A stretch of 64,000 nucleotides of DNA from Chloroflexota bacterium (GCA_005880985.1 VBIQ01000007.1:350949-414948); one strand, 5' to 3'; counted from the first letter of the stretch, positions 41,979 through 51,467 are shown. Notes: generated by a model from the letters alone, not told the origin. A program made the numbers and translations.

Positions 41979-44123
41979 ATGTCCACCACCGCCCCCGCGC
42001 CGCCACGCGCGGGGCAGCTCGCCAGACGGATCGTCCGCCATCCGCGGCGGGTGATCGTGGCCGTGGTGGTCCTCGCGCTGGTCGCCGGGATCCTCGGCGG
42101 ACCCGTGGCCGGGCTGCTCTCCCCCGGCGGGTTCTCCGACCCGAACAGCGAGAGCGCGGCCGCGGCGCGACAGGTCGCCGCGGCAACCCATGCCGACCCG
42201 CAGCAGACCGTCGTCACCCTGGTCCGTCCCGGTACGCCGGTTGACTCGCCGCAGGGTCGGATCGAGGTGGCGCGGGTGCGATCGCGCCTCGCCGCGGACC
42301 CTGGCGTCGCGCTGGTGCTCGACTCCGGCTCGGTGCCCGGACTCGTGTCCCGGAACGGACGCAGCACCTATCTCGTCGCTGAGACGCGCCCGATGTCCGA
42401 CAAGGGGCGCAAGGATGTGGCCACCCGGCTGGAGAGCAGCTTCGCGGGCGACCCGCGGGTCATTCTGGGCGGGCAGGTCGTCGGCGAGCAGCAGGTCCAG
42501 GACCAGGTCACCAAGGATCTGGGCCGCGCCGAGCTTCTCGCTGCGATCGTGCTGGTGCCGCTGCTCATCATCGTCTTCGGCAGCGCGGTCTCCGCGCTGA
42601 TGCCGCTGATGGTCGGTGTCCTGACGATCCTGACCACCTTCCTGGGGCTGCGGCTGGTCAACCAGGCGACCGACCTCTCCATCTTCGCCCTCAACCTGGT
42701 CACCGGTTTGGGTCTGGGGTTGGCGATCGACTACAGCCTGCTGATGGTGTCGCGATACCGCGAGGAGGTGGGCCGTCACGGGTATGTCGCCGACGCGGTG
42801 TTGGCAACCGTCGCGACCGCCGGCCGCACGGTGCTGTTCAGTTCGATGACCGTGGCCGCCGCCCTCGCGGCGCTGCTGGTCTTCCCGCAGCAGTTCCTCT
42901 ACTCGATGGGGGTCGGCGGACTGCTCGTCACTCTGAGCGGCGCCACCATCGCGCTGACGCTGCTCCCCGCCGTCCTGCTCCTTCTCGGTCCCCGCATCGA
43001 ACGCCTGCGGGTGCGCCGCCCCCCCGATGCGTCACGGCACGGTGGCTGGTACCGGCTGTCGCGCGCGGTGATGCGCCACCCTGCGGCCGTCGCGGTCGTC
43101 AGCGCCGCTGTGCTTGTCGTCGCCGGCATGCCCTTCCTCGGGATCCGCTTCACCTCGGTCGACAGCAGTGTCCTTCCCGAGAGCGCCTCGGCCCGGCAGG
43201 TAACCGACGCCCTGCATCGCGACTTCGCCACCGACGCGAGCACGCCGGTCACCGTTGCCGTCACCGCTCCGGCGTCGATGGGCACCCACGTGGCCGGCAT
43301 CGCCACCGCCATCCGCGACCTCCCGGGCGCCAGTCTGGTCGCGCCGCCGCGGCTCGTCGGTGGGGACACCTGGGTCATCAGCGTCGACTCGACATCGGGC
43401 CCACTCACCGACCAGAGCAAGAAGCTCGTCGACTCCATCCGAGCGCTTCCCGCGTCGGCCAGCGTTCGTGTTGGTGGCGCCACCGCGGAGTTCGTCGACC
43501 TTCAGGCGAGCCTGCGCAACCACCTGCCGCTGGCGGTCATCATCGTCGCGGTCGTCACCATCGTCGTGCTCTTCGCGCTGACCGGTTCGCTGGTGCTGCC
43601 GCTCAAGTCGGTGGTGATGAACGCGCTGTCGCTGAGCGCCGCCTTCGGCCTGCTCGTCCTCGTCTTCCAGGACGGCCGGCTCACCGGACTGCTGCACTAC
43701 GAGAGTCAGGGAGCGCTGGAGTCGACCCAACCGATCCTGCTCTTCGCCATCGCCTTCGGGCTCTCGACCGACTACGGCGTCTTCCTGCTCTCCCGGATCA
43801 AGGAGGAGCACGACGCGGGATTCTCGACGCACGAGGCGGTCGCCGGCGGCCTCGAACGCACCGGCCGCGTGGTCACCGCCGCGGCGGCACTCTTCTGTGT
43901 CGCGATCGGCGTCTTCGCCACCTCGAGCATCGTCTTCATCAAGGAGCTCGGGGTGGGAACGGCGCTGGCGGTGGTCATCGACGCCAGCGTGGTGCGCGCC
44001 TTCCTCGTCCCGTCGCTGATGGCTCTGCTCGGCCGCTGGAACTGGTGGGCGCCACCGCCGCTGCGTGGACTGCACCGGCGCCTCCACCTCGATCGGCTCG
44101 AAGGCCGGCCGGTGGCCGCCTGA
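41979..44123 (+). CDS. MMPL-family RND-type transporter
   Basis: A 714-residue membrane protein with twelve helices in two repeats and two outer loops. The proton-relay motifs GLGLAIDYSLLMVSRYREE and FGLSTDYGVFLLSRIKEE are present. MMPL transporters export lipids or siderophores in Actinobacteria. ATG 41979 is chosen because the first helix follows shortly. It converges with a TetR gene 13 bases away; whether that regulator controls it is unclear. Confidence 0.93.
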   Translation: MSTTAPAPPRAGQLARRIVRHPRRVIVAVVVLALVAGILGGPVAGLLSPGGFSDPNSESAAAARQVAAATHADPQQTVVTLVRPGTPVDSPQGRIEVARVRSRLAADPGVALVLDSGSVPGLVSRNGRSTYLVAETRPMSDKGRKDVATRLESSFAGDPRVILGGQVVGEQQVQDQVTKDLGRAELLAAIVLVPLLIIVFGSAVSALMPLMVGVLTILTTFLGLRLVNQATDLSIFALNLVTGLGLGLAIDYSLLMVSRYREEVGRHGYVADAVLATVATAGRTVLFSSMTVAAALAALLVFPQQFLYSMGVGGLLVTLSGATIALTLLPAVLLLLGPRIERLRVRRPPDASRHGGWYRLSRAVMRHPAAVAVVSAAVLVVAGMPFLGIRFTSVDSSVLPESASARQVTDALHRDFATDASTPVTVAVTAPASMGTHVAGIATAIRDLPGASLVAPPRLVGGDTWVISVDSTSGPLTDQSKKLVDSIRALPASASVRVGGATAEFVDLQASLRNHLPLAVIIVAVVTIVVLFALTGSLVLPLKSVVMNALSLSAAFGLLVLVFQDGRLTGLLHYESQGALESTQPILLFAIAFGLSTDYGVFLLSRIKEEHDAGFSTHEAVAGGLERTGRVVTAAAALFCVAIGVFATSSIVFIKELGVGTALAVVIDASVVRAFLVPSLMALLGRWNWWAPPPLRGLHRRLHLDRLEGRPVAA

Positions 44124-44136
44124 GCGTCGCCGGCGG

Positions 44137-44796
44137 TCAGCTCGCGGCGCGAACGCGTCGTGACCGGATGTGCCCGGCCAGGAGCATGTGGACGGTCTCC
44201 TGCGCGAAGGCAGCAGGGTCGCCCGGCAACCGCGCGACCGCGGTCATCACCTCCTTCCGTGTCAACAGGCTGAGGAACGCGTACTGCAAACAGGCGCCGA
44301 GGAGGGCGGCGGCCAGATAGGCCGGCTCCGTGTCCGCGGCCAGGCGCCTGGCGCGCTGTTCGGCCTCGAGGTAGGCGATCACACCCGCATGCCCCAGGAC
44401 GGGACCCGGCGGGGTGGCCGCGCCCGGGGTGGGGCCACCCCGCCGCAGCCACTCGAGGAGCTCGCGGTCTCCGAGCGTCGGACCGGTGATGGGGAGAAGG
44501 TCGAGGAGAAACCGCACCTGGGCCTCGGCAAACTCGTTGAGGTTGTCCTCGACGCTGCTCTCGCCGACCCGCTCCAGCAGCCGCGCCATCGCCGTGCGGA
44601 TGCCGCTGGTCACCTCGGACATGGCGGCGGCGATGAGCGCGGTCTTGTTGTCGAAGTGGTTGTAGATGCTGCCCTCGGAGATGCCGGCCGCCCGGGCGAT
44701 CTCCTTGGTCGTCGCCTCGGCGAAGCCGCGCTGCCGGAGGACCTCGGCAGCGGCCAGCACGATCCGCTGCGACATGGGCTGCCGTCCACGAGCCAT
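44137..44796 (-). CDS. TetR-family transcriptional regulator
   Basis: A 219-residue repressor: RIVLAAAEVLRQRGFAEATTKEIARAAGISEGSIYNHFDNKTALI is the HTH region in three pieces, followed by a helical ligand domain. It is divergent from an MFS exporter, and a large inverted repeat over that promoter is its likely operator. A TAGGCT box ten bases before the ATG suggests a short leader. Ligand unknown. Confidence 0.93.
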   Translation of the reverse strand: MARGRQPMSQRIVLAAAEVLRQRGFAEATTKEIARAAGISEGSIYNHFDNKTALIAAAMSEVTSGIRTAMARLLERVGESSVEDNLNEFAEAQVRFLLDLLPITGPTLGDRELLEWLRRGGPTPGAATPPGPVLGHAGVIAYLEAEQRARRLAADTEPAYLAAALLGACLQYAFLSLLTRKEVMTAVARLPGDPAAFAQETVHMLLAGHIRSRRVRAAS

Positions 44797-44820
44797 CTCG
44801 GGGGCAAGCCTAGCACGAAC

Positions 44821-44873
44821 TTGACATCTGAGTGAGTGCCCACCCATAATGAGTGGGTACTCACCCCTCAGAT
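44821..44873 (+). promoter_or_regulatory. Near-consensus promoter covered by an extended operator
   Basis: TTGACA (44821-44826), 18 bases, CATAAT (44845-44850). Over it lies TGAGTGCCCAC-9-GTGGGTACTCA (44833-44863, one mismatch), extended by outer arms ATCTGAG (44826-44832) and CTCAGAT (44867-44873). The predicted start near 44857 rules out ATG 44849 and supports ATG 44888 for the exporter. Confidence 0.8.
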
Positions 44874-44887
44874 TATGGAGATCGGCG

Positions 44888-46435
44888 ATGGGCACCCCCG
44901 CGCTGCCGTCCCCGGCGACCCGCACTCTCGATTCGCGACGTTGGCTTGCCCTGGTCTTCATCGCCCTGGCGCAGCTGATGGTCGCCCTCGACGCGACCAT
45001 CGTGAACATCGCACTGCCCTCCGCCCAGCGTGCCCTGGGTGGGTCCGACGGGCAACGTCAGTGGGTGATCACCGCCTACACCCTCGCCTTTGCGGGGCTG
45101 CTCCTGCTCGGTGGTCGCATCGCCGACTACGCCGGTCGCAAGCGAACGTTCCTGATGGGACTGGCCGGCTTCGCCGCGGCCTCGGCGCTGGGTGGAGCGG
45201 CACCGAACCTGGGCACGCTGGTCGGCGCTCGAACGCTCCAGGGAGCGTTCGCCGCCCTGCTCACCCCCACCGCGCTCTCGCTGCTCGCGGTGAGCTTCAC
45301 CGACGCCCGCGAGCGAGCCAAGGCGTTCGCCGTCTACGGCGCCATCGCCGGCAGCGGCGGCGCGCTCGGACTCATCCTCGGCGGTGCGCTCACCCAGTCG
45401 CTGAGCTGGCGCTGGTGCCTCTACGTGAACCTCCCCGTCGCCGTCGTTGCCGCGCTCGGTGGGTCGGCGCTGCTCGCCGACGTCCGCGGCAGCCGCAGCG
45501 GTCGCTTCGACGTGCCCGGCGTTGCCCTCGCGGTCGGCGCCCTCGTCACCCTGGTCGACGCCTGCACGCTCGCTGTCTCGGATGGCTGGGGCGCGAGGTC
45601 GGTGATCGCCATGCTGGCAACCTCCAGCGTCCTGCTCGCCCTCTTCCTGCTCCGTGAGTCGAGCGCCACCGAACCCCTGCTCCCGCTGCGCATCCTCCGT
45701 GACCGGAACCGTGCTGGCGCCTACCTAGCGGTCGCGGGCGCCGTCGGCGCCATGTACGGATCCTTCCTGCTGCTCACCTACGACTTCCAGGTGGTCCTTG
45801 GCTACTCGCCGCTCCGCGCCGGACTGGCCTTCCTCCCCTTGTCGGCGATGGTGTTCGTCAGCTCGGGAGCGATCGCCAGCCGGCTGCTGCCGCACGTACC
45901 GCCCCGCGCGCTCATGGTTCCCGGGCTCCTCGTCGCCGCCGCCGGGATGCTGGTCCTCACCCGGCTGACGGTCGACGCGAGCTACGTGGTCCACATCCTG
46001 CCCGCCGAGATCCTCCTCGGCCTGGGCATGGGCTGCGTGTTCGTGCCCGCCTTCAACGTTGCGACGCAGGCGGTGAACCCCCGTGAGGCGGGCGTGGCGT
46101 CGGCCATGGTCAACACCGCGCAGCAGGTCGGCGGCTCGATCGGCACGGCCCTGCTCAACACCATCGCCGCCGGAGCGACGTCGAGCTACCTCGTGTCGCA
46201 CGCCCCCGGCGCGTCGACGAGGGTCCAGGCACTGGTGCACGGATACTCGGCCGCCACCGGATGGGGTGCCGGCATCCTCGCCGCCGCGGCGGTGCTTGCC
46301 GGCCTGCTGGTCACGGCGGGCCGGCCGGTGGCTCGAACCGGTGCTCCCCGTGCCGCGGGTCCGGACGACGGTCGCCGTCCAAGCAGCCGCACCAGCGACA
46401 TGGTCGAACCGTCCATGTCGCGCCAGGGGGCGTGA
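44888..46435 (+). CDS. DHA2-family MFS exporter
   Basis: A 515-residue, 14-helix transporter with VALDATIVNIALPSAQRAL in helix 1, GGRIADYAGRKRTFL (motif A) and RTLQGAFAALLTPTALS (motif C region). Probably exports drugs or lipophilic compounds. The start is set by the promoter position and a GGAGATCGG ribosome site. Divergent from a TetR gene, a classic regulated efflux pair. Confidence 0.93.
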   Translation: MGTPALPSPATRTLDSRRWLALVFIALAQLMVALDATIVNIALPSAQRALGGSDGQRQWVITAYTLAFAGLLLLGGRIADYAGRKRTFLMGLAGFAAASALGGAAPNLGTLVGARTLQGAFAALLTPTALSLLAVSFTDARERAKAFAVYGAIAGSGGALGLILGGALTQSLSWRWCLYVNLPVAVVAALGGSALLADVRGSRSGRFDVPGVALAVGALVTLVDACTLAVSDGWGARSVIAMLATSSVLLALFLLRESSATEPLLPLRILRDRNRAGAYLAVAGAVGAMYGSFLLLTYDFQVVLGYSPLRAGLAFLPLSAMVFVSSGAIASRLLPHVPPRALMVPGLLVAAAGMLVLTRLTVDASYVVHILPAEILLGLGMGCVFVPAFNVATQAVNPREAGVASAMVNTAQQVGGSIGTALLNTIAAGATSSYLVSHAPGASTRVQALVHGYSAATGWGAGILAAAAVLAGLLVTAGRPVARTGAPRAAGPDDGRRPSSRTSDMVEPSMSRQGA

Positions 46436-46465
46436 CATCGCCCGCGACGAACCGGCGGCGGCGCC

Positions 46466-46762
46466 TCAGGGATGTGAGGGTGCGAGAGGCGCGTCCTCGA
46501 GCTCGAACATCACCTCGTCCAGGTAGCACCAGTACCAGCTCTCACCGGGCTCATACGACCGGACGATGGGATGGCCAGCGGCCCGGTGATGAGCCGTGGC
46601 ATGACGTCTCGGTGAGCTGTCACAGCAGCCGACGTGACCGCACGTCTGGCAGACGCGCAGGTGAACCCAGTTGTGCGCGCCGGCAGCCAGGCAGTCCTCG
46701 CAGCCGGTGGAGGACGGAGTGACGTCCTGGATCTGGTCGAGGTGAGTACAGGTGTCAGCCAT
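46466..46762 (-). CDS. UBP-type zinc-finger protein
   Basis: A 98-residue protein with a ubiquitin-hydrolase type zinc finger: CEDCLAAG, WVHLRVCQTCGHVGCCDSSPRRHATAHHRAAGHPI, then YWCYLDEVMFEL. Stand-alone UBP fingers are common in Actinobacteria although ubiquitin is absent; role unknown. ATG 46762 has GGAGAAC upstream. Confidence 0.9.
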   Translation of the reverse strand: MADTCTHLDQIQDVTPSSTGCEDCLAAGAHNWVHLRVCQTCGHVGCCDSSPRRHATAHHRAAGHPIVRSYEPGESWYWCYLDEVMFELEDAPLAPSHP

Positions 46763-46883
46763 GGGTGTGTTCTCCAGTCCGAGTCGCCACGCCCCAATAC
46801 TACGACGAGCCTCGCCATGCCCCGCTCTGAGCCGGCGAGTACCCTTCGTCGCTACCACCACCTGGCTCGACGAGGAGGACGGC

Positions 46884-47585
46884 ATGCCGGTCAAGGTTGC
46901 GATCATCTACTACAGCGCGACGGGCATCACCTATCAGCTCGCGCGGGCGGTGCGAGAGGGAGCCGAGCAGGCGGGTGCCGAGGTGCGCCTCCACCGGGTT
47001 CCTGAGCTGGCCGCGGAGGAGGCGATCGCCTCCAACGAAGGCTGGTCCAGTCATCGGCTGGCGACTCTCGACGTCGCCGAGGCCACTCACGACGACCTGC
47101 TCTGGTCGGACGCTGTCATCTTCGGCACACCGACGCGTTTCGGCAACGTTTCTGCGCAGCTGAAGCAGTTCATCGACACCACGGGCCCGCTCTGGCGGGA
47201 AGGACGGCTCGCCGACAAGCCGATGTCGGGGTTCGTCAGCACGGGCACGTTTCATGGAGGACAGGAGAGCACGCTCCTCGCGCTCTACAACACCATGTAC
47301 CACTGGGGCGCGATCGTCGTCGCCCCCGGGTACACCGATCCCGTCCAGTGGAACGCGGGCAATCCGTACGGCGCCTCCTCGGTCAGCAACAACGGTCAGC
47401 TCCCTCCCAGCGGCGTCGAGATTCGCGCCGCGAAATACCTGGGTCGGCGGACCACCGAGGTGGCGCGCCGTCTGCTCGAAGGCCGTAGCACCCCGGCCGG
47501 CGCTCGCCTGCCGGTGCTGAGCACTTCACCAATCGACGCCCGGCCCTTCTACGACACCACCACCCGGGAGCATCACGACCGCTGA
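46884..47585 (+). CDS. wrbA: NAD(P)H:quinone oxidoreductase, WrbA type
   Basis: A 233-residue flavodoxin-like protein. FMN loop YYSATGITYQLARAV at the start, FGTPTRFGNVSAQLKQFID and STGTFHGGQESTLLALYNTMYHWG are diagnostic for WrbA. It reduces quinones with two electrons, limiting oxidative stress. The C-terminal ~30 residues are an extra tail. ATG 46884 follows GAGGAGGACGG. The DyP peroxidase gene lies 78 bases downstream. Confidence 0.93.
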   Translation: MPVKVAIIYYSATGITYQLARAVREGAEQAGAEVRLHRVPELAAEEAIASNEGWSSHRLATLDVAEATHDDLLWSDAVIFGTPTRFGNVSAQLKQFIDTTGPLWREGRLADKPMSGFVSTGTFHGGQESTLLALYNTMYHWGAIVVAPGYTDPVQWNAGNPYGASSVSNNGQLPPSGVEIRAAKYLGRRTTEVARRLLEGRSTPAGARLPVLSTSPIDARPFYDTTTREHHDR

Positions 47586-47663
47586 CGCGGGCCCAGGACT
47601 GCATCCGGCCGGCTCAGGCCGCGACTCCGGAACCCACGGGCTCACGGCTATGCTCGCGCGAGC

Positions 47664-48563
47664 ATGACCACGCCGCAGCACAGCATCTTCGCCCAGGGCA
47701 CCGTGGCGCATCACTTCCTCGAATTCGACCTTCGTCGCGTCGAGCCGAGCCGGGCGGTGGCGGCCGTCGCGCAGCTCCGCTCGCCGGCGGTGTCGGCCGG
47801 CGGCGTCAACCTGGTGATCGCCTTCGGTGCGACGTTCTGGCGCGAGACCGCACCCGACCACGCTCCCGCGTCGCTGCGACCCTTCAGCGCCGTGGTCGGT
47901 CCCGACGGCCGGAGCGCGCCTGCCACCCAGCACGACCTCTGGCTCTGGGTGAGCGGCAGCGCACCCGACGTCGTCTTCGAGCATGCGCGCGCTGCCGCGA
48001 AGCTGCTGGGCGACGTCGCCGTGCTCAGCGCCGAGCAGCCCGGCTTCGTCCACCGCGACAGCCGCGACCTCACCGGCTTCATCGACGGGACCGCAAACCC
48101 CCAGATGCTGGAAGCGCCACAGGTGGCGCTGGTGCCGCCCGGCCAGCCCGGGGAGAACGGCAGCCACGTGATCGCGATGCGCTGGGTGCACAACCTCGAC
48201 GCGTTCGAGGCGCTGCCGGTGGCCGATCAGGAGCGCGTCTTCGGTCGCACCAAGGTCGACAGCCAGGAGCTGGAGGGTGACGCCAAGCCACCGACCGCGC
48301 ACATCGCGCGAGTCGAGGTCCATGACGACGCCGGTGAGGAGCTGCCGATCTACCGGCGCAGCGTTCCCTACGGGACGGTGGCCGAGCACGGCCTGTACTT
48401 TGTGGCCTTCAGCGCCGATCCCGCCCGCTACGACCTGATGCTGGCGCGCATGTTCGGCACGTCCACGGATGGTGTGCACGACCGATTGACCGACTTCACG
48501 CGACCGGTGAGTGGATCGTATTACTTCGCACCGTCGCTCACCCGGCTTGCCGAACTCGCGTGA
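47664..48563 (+). CDS. Dye-decolorizing peroxidase (DyP-type, class B/YfeX-like)
   Basis: A 299-residue haem peroxidase. It has the DyP signature GFIDGTANP near residue 138, a proximal-His candidate in TAHIARVEV and YRRSVPYG with the conserved Arg. No Tat or Sec signal is present, so it is cytoplasmic, and I see no encapsulin-targeting tail. TATGCT nine bases before the ATG suggests a very short leader. It is followed by an FTR1-like membrane protein, resembling an EfeB/EfeU pairing. Confidence 0.92.
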   Translation: MTTPQHSIFAQGTVAHHFLEFDLRRVEPSRAVAAVAQLRSPAVSAGGVNLVIAFGATFWRETAPDHAPASLRPFSAVVGPDGRSAPATQHDLWLWVSGSAPDVVFEHARAAAKLLGDVAVLSAEQPGFVHRDSRDLTGFIDGTANPQMLEAPQVALVPPGQPGENGSHVIAMRWVHNLDAFEALPVADQERVFGRTKVDSQELEGDAKPPTAHIARVEVHDDAGEELPIYRRSVPYGTVAEHGLYFVAFSADPARYDLMLARMFGTSTDGVHDRLTDFTRPVSGSYYFAPSLTRLAELA

Positions 48564-48621
48564 CCGCTGCCAGCCCAGCCGAGCGCGAGATGACGGCCAC
48601 CACCTTGAAGTAGCCACGGCG

Positions 48622-49347
48622 ATGACCGGCGTCGTTCCAGTCCTGATCACCACCTTCCTGGCCTCGACGGTGGAGGCCATCGAGATGGTCACCATCGTCG
48701 TGGGTGTCGGGGCGACCCGCGGCTGGCGATCGACGCTCCTTGGCGCCGGCGCCGGGTTCCTGGTTCTCGCGGTCGTCGTCGCCGTACTCGGCGTGGCGCT
48801 CAGCGCCATTCCGATCAGTCAGCTCCGGCTGGTGGTCGGCGCCCTGCTGCTGGTGTTCGGGCTGCAGTGGTTCCGCAAAGGGGTGATGCGAGTCGCGGCC
48901 CGCGGGCTGGCAGGGACGCAGGTGGCCGCGGAGCAGGCCGAGGTCTGGACCGGTGACGGTGTCGACTGGACGGCATTTGTGCTCGCCTTCAAGGGGGTGC
49001 TGCTCGAAGGACTCGAGGTGGCGTTCATCGTCGTCTCGTTCGGCGCAAACGCCAACCAACTGGGCGTCGCGGTGATCGGCGGCGCCGCCGCACTGGCGGT
49101 GGTGGGCGCCGTCGGGGCGGCCCTGAAGCCCATCGTCATCCGGATCCCGCGGAGCCTGCTGCAGTTGGTGGTGGGAATCCTGCTCACGACCTTCGGCTCG
49201 TTCTGGGCAGTTGAGGGCCTCGGCGTGGACTGGCCCGCCGGAGACGGCGCGATCCTCGGCCTGCTCGGCCTGTACGTGCTGACCGCTGTGACCAACATCG
49301 CGATCGAACGTCGGCGCGCCGTCGTCCTGAAGCCCGCCAGGTTGTGA
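48622..49347 (+). CDS. COG4280-like membrane protein with FTR1-type ExxE motifs
   Basis: A 241-residue protein with about seven helices. Two internal repeats each carry a Glu-x-x-Glu in a helix: STVEAIEMVTIVVGVG (Glu18, Glu21) and LLEGLEVAFIVVSFG (Glu129, Glu132). This closely resembles the REGLE helices of FTR1/EfeU iron permeases. With the DyP gene just upstream, an iron or other metal transport role is plausible but not established. ATG 48622 is chosen because it starts helix 1. The next gene overlaps its stop. Confidence 0.7.
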   Translation: MTGVVPVLITTFLASTVEAIEMVTIVVGVGATRGWRSTLLGAGAGFLVLAVVVAVLGVALSAIPISQLRLVVGALLLVFGLQWFRKGVMRVAARGLAGTQVAAEQAEVWTGDGVDWTAFVLAFKGVLLEGLEVAFIVVSFGANANQLGVAVIGGAAALAVVGAVGAALKPIVIRIPRSLLQLVVGILLTTFGSFWAVEGLGVDWPAGDGAILGLLGLYVLTAVTNIAIERRRAVVLKPARL

Positions 49348-49595
49348 TGCACCGCCTGGTGTCGTGGGTCGTCGGGTTCGGGCGGTTCTGGTACCGATTC
49401 ATCATCGGCGACGACTGGACGCTCGCCGCAGCAGTCGCCGCCGCTCTCATCCTCACCCGAGTCCTCAGCGCCCGCGGCGCCGCCTGGTGGCTCGTTCCCC
49501 TCACCGTGGTCATCATGGTGCGGGTGGGCGTGCAACGGGCCAGGCGACCCTATGCCGCCGGTGCCGGCTCCGCATCGAACACAGCCTCGGGCTGA
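49347..49595 (+). CDS. Small membrane protein
   Basis: An 82-residue protein with two hydrophobic segments (WTLAAAVAAALILTRVL and WWLVPLTVVIMVRV). Its ATG overlaps the stop of the FTR1-like gene (TGATG), so it is translationally coupled and may be a subunit of that transporter. The 3' end overlaps the convergent MFS gene by 46 bases. Confidence 0.7.
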   Translation: MHRLVSWVVGFGRFWYRFIIGDDWTLAAAVAAALILTRVLSARGAAWWLVPLTVVIMVRVGVQRARRPYAAGAGSASNTASG

Positions 49596-51040
49596 GCGGC
49601 CGCGCTCTCGACCCGCTCGAGCAGCAGCGAGACCAGCACGCCGCCGACCGCGAGCAGCACCGCCCCGATACGAAAGGCCAGGACGTACCCATCGGTGAAC
49701 GCATGCGCGATCGAATCGCCATGCCGGACCTGGTCGGCGGCGTGCCGCAGAGCGAACGCCACCAGGCAGGAGAGCCCGATCGCACCGCCGACCTGCTGCA
49801 CGGCATTCTGAACACCCGACGCCAGGCTGGCATCCTGGCGGGTCACCCGGTGAAGCGACGCGTTGCCGACGGCCGTGAAGCTGATCCCGGAGCTGACTGC
49901 GAGCACGAGCATCCCCGGCAGAATCCCGCCCAGGTATCCGCTCGTCGGGCCGATCCCGCCGGTGAGGAACAGCCCGACCGCACTCCCGAAGAACCCGGTG
50001 GCAACCAGTGGCTTGACACCGAACCGCGGCATCAGCGCCGTACTGAATCCGATGCCGGCGCCGATGGCCAGCCCGAAGGGCACGTAGGCGAGGCCGGCCT
50101 GCAGCGGCGTGAAGTGCAGGGTCTGCTGCATGTAGAGCGTGAGCAGGAAGAAGTAGGCGAAGAAGGCGCTGGAGAAGAACAGGGTCACGAAGTTGATGAC
50201 CACCCGGGTGCGGTCGGTGAAGAATCGCAGCGGGATCAGCGGCGCCTCGATGCGCGCCTCGATGAGCACGAACCCCACCAGCAGGGCGGCGCCTCCGAGC
50301 AGTGGGAGCAGCACCGAGACCGAGACCCAGGGATCGGTGGCCGCCTGCAGCAGCCCGTCGACGACCGCGACCAGGCCGCCGGTCGCCGTGATCGGGCCCC
50401 AGATGTCGATGCGCCGGCGTGCGGCGGTGATGACTCGGTCCATGCGGCTCTCAGACACCAGTCGGGGGACGGCGACGAGGGCGAACAGGGCGACGGGCAG
50501 ATTGACGAGGAAGATCCACCGCCAGCTGGCCAGGTCGGTGAGCGCGCCCGAGATGACCACACCGGTGGTGCCGCCCAAACCCGCGAGTCCGCCCCAGATC
50601 CCGAGGGCCTTCATGCGCTCGAGCGGATCAGGGAAGAGCAGGGCCACCAGTCCGAGGGCGGCGGGCGCGGCGAGCGCCTCGCCGGTCCCCTGCACGAAAC
50701 GGCTGGCAACCAGCATCGCCGGGGCGACGGCGAGTCCGCAGGTCAGCGAGGCGAGCGCGAAGAGGCCGACGCCGATCAGGAACAACCGGCGCCTGCCAAG
50801 GAGGTCGGAGAGCCGTCCGCCCAGGAGCAGCAGCCCGCCCGCCATCAGCGTGTAGCCGTTCACCACCCAGGCAAGCCCGGCCTGGCTGAAGCCAAGGTCG
50901 GTCTTGATGGACGGCAGCGCGACGTTGACCACGGTGATGTCGAGGATGAGCATGAACTGCACCAGCGCCAGCACGGCGAGCGCCTTCCACCTCCGCGGAT
51001 CGTACTGTGCCGCGACAACCTTGCTCAGCTCGATGCTCAT
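49550..51040 (-). CDS. DHA2-family MFS exporter
   Basis: A 496-residue, 14-helix transporter: LILDITVVNVALPSIKTDL, GGRLSDLLGRRRLFL (motif A) and RFVQGTGEALAAPAALGL (motif C region). Third DHA2 exporter in the window. AAGGGGAACG precedes the ATG. No regulator gene is immediately adjacent upstream; a STAS gene is divergent. Confidence 0.93.
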   Translation of the reverse strand: MSIELSKVVAAQYDPRRWKALAVLALVQFMLILDITVVNVALPSIKTDLGFSQAGLAWVVNGYTLMAGGLLLLGGRLSDLLGRRRLFLIGVGLFALASLTCGLAVAPAMLVASRFVQGTGEALAAPAALGLVALLFPDPLERMKALGIWGGLAGLGGTTGVVISGALTDLASWRWIFLVNLPVALFALVAVPRLVSESRMDRVITAARRRIDIWGPITATGGLVAVVDGLLQAATDPWVSVSVLLPLLGGAALLVGFVLIEARIEAPLIPLRFFTDRTRVVINFVTLFFSSAFFAYFFLLTLYMQQTLHFTPLQAGLAYVPFGLAIGAGIGFSTALMPRFGVKPLVATGFFGSAVGLFLTGGIGPTSGYLGGILPGMLVLAVSSGISFTAVGNASLHRVTRQDASLASGVQNAVQQVGGAIGLSCLVAFALRHAADQVRHGDSIAHAFTDGYVLAFRIGAVLLAVGGVLVSLLLERVESAAAQPEAVFDAEPAPAA

Positions 51041-51173
51041 CGACGTTCCCCTTGTGGTTCACGGTTCGCAGCCGTGGGAGCGCTGCCGAGGAACAGGACG
51101 GGCCGCGGCCTCGGAACTCATCGGTGGGGGACAACGGTGAGTTTCGTCGCTCCCGGCAGTCTCATAGAGACAC

Positions 51174-51464
51174 ATGCCTGGGCAGGAGTGGAGCACGATC
51201 ACCTTCGTCATCCGAGGGCCCATCGCGCGGTCCGATCTCCCCGGTCTCTGCGACCGTGTCTGCGGGTTGCTCGAGCGCGGCGGCGCGCCGGTCGCCGTCT
51301 GTGATGTGGCGTGCGTTGGCGCCGACGCCGTCACCGTCGATGCCCTGGCGCGGCTCCAGCTCGCCGCCGGACGGCACGGCTGTCAGGTCAGGCTGCGCCG
51401 TCCGTCGAACGAGCTGCGCGAACTGCTCGCCTTCATGGGCTTGCAGGACGTCCTGCCCGACTGA
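51174..51464 (+). CDS. STAS-domain protein
   Basis: A 96-residue protein with the STAS fold: ITFVIRGPIARSDLPGLCDRV, VAVCDVACVGADAVTVDALARL and LLAFMGLQDVLP. The usual phosphorylatable Ser in the central DxSxx motif is replaced (CVGADAVTV), so a classical anti-sigma antagonist switch is doubtful. Its stop is three bases from the sigma factor's stop (convergent). Confidence 0.75.
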   Translation: MPGQEWSTITFVIRGPIARSDLPGLCDRVCGLLERGGAPVAVCDVACVGADAVTVDALARLQLAAGRHGCQVRLRRPSNELRELLAFMGLQDVLPD

Positions 51465-51467
51465 CGA

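Noticed and set aside
47664..49595. Encapsulin/DyP cargo system
   Set aside because: No encapsulin shell gene is nearby and the DyP C-terminus lacks a recognisable cargo peptide.
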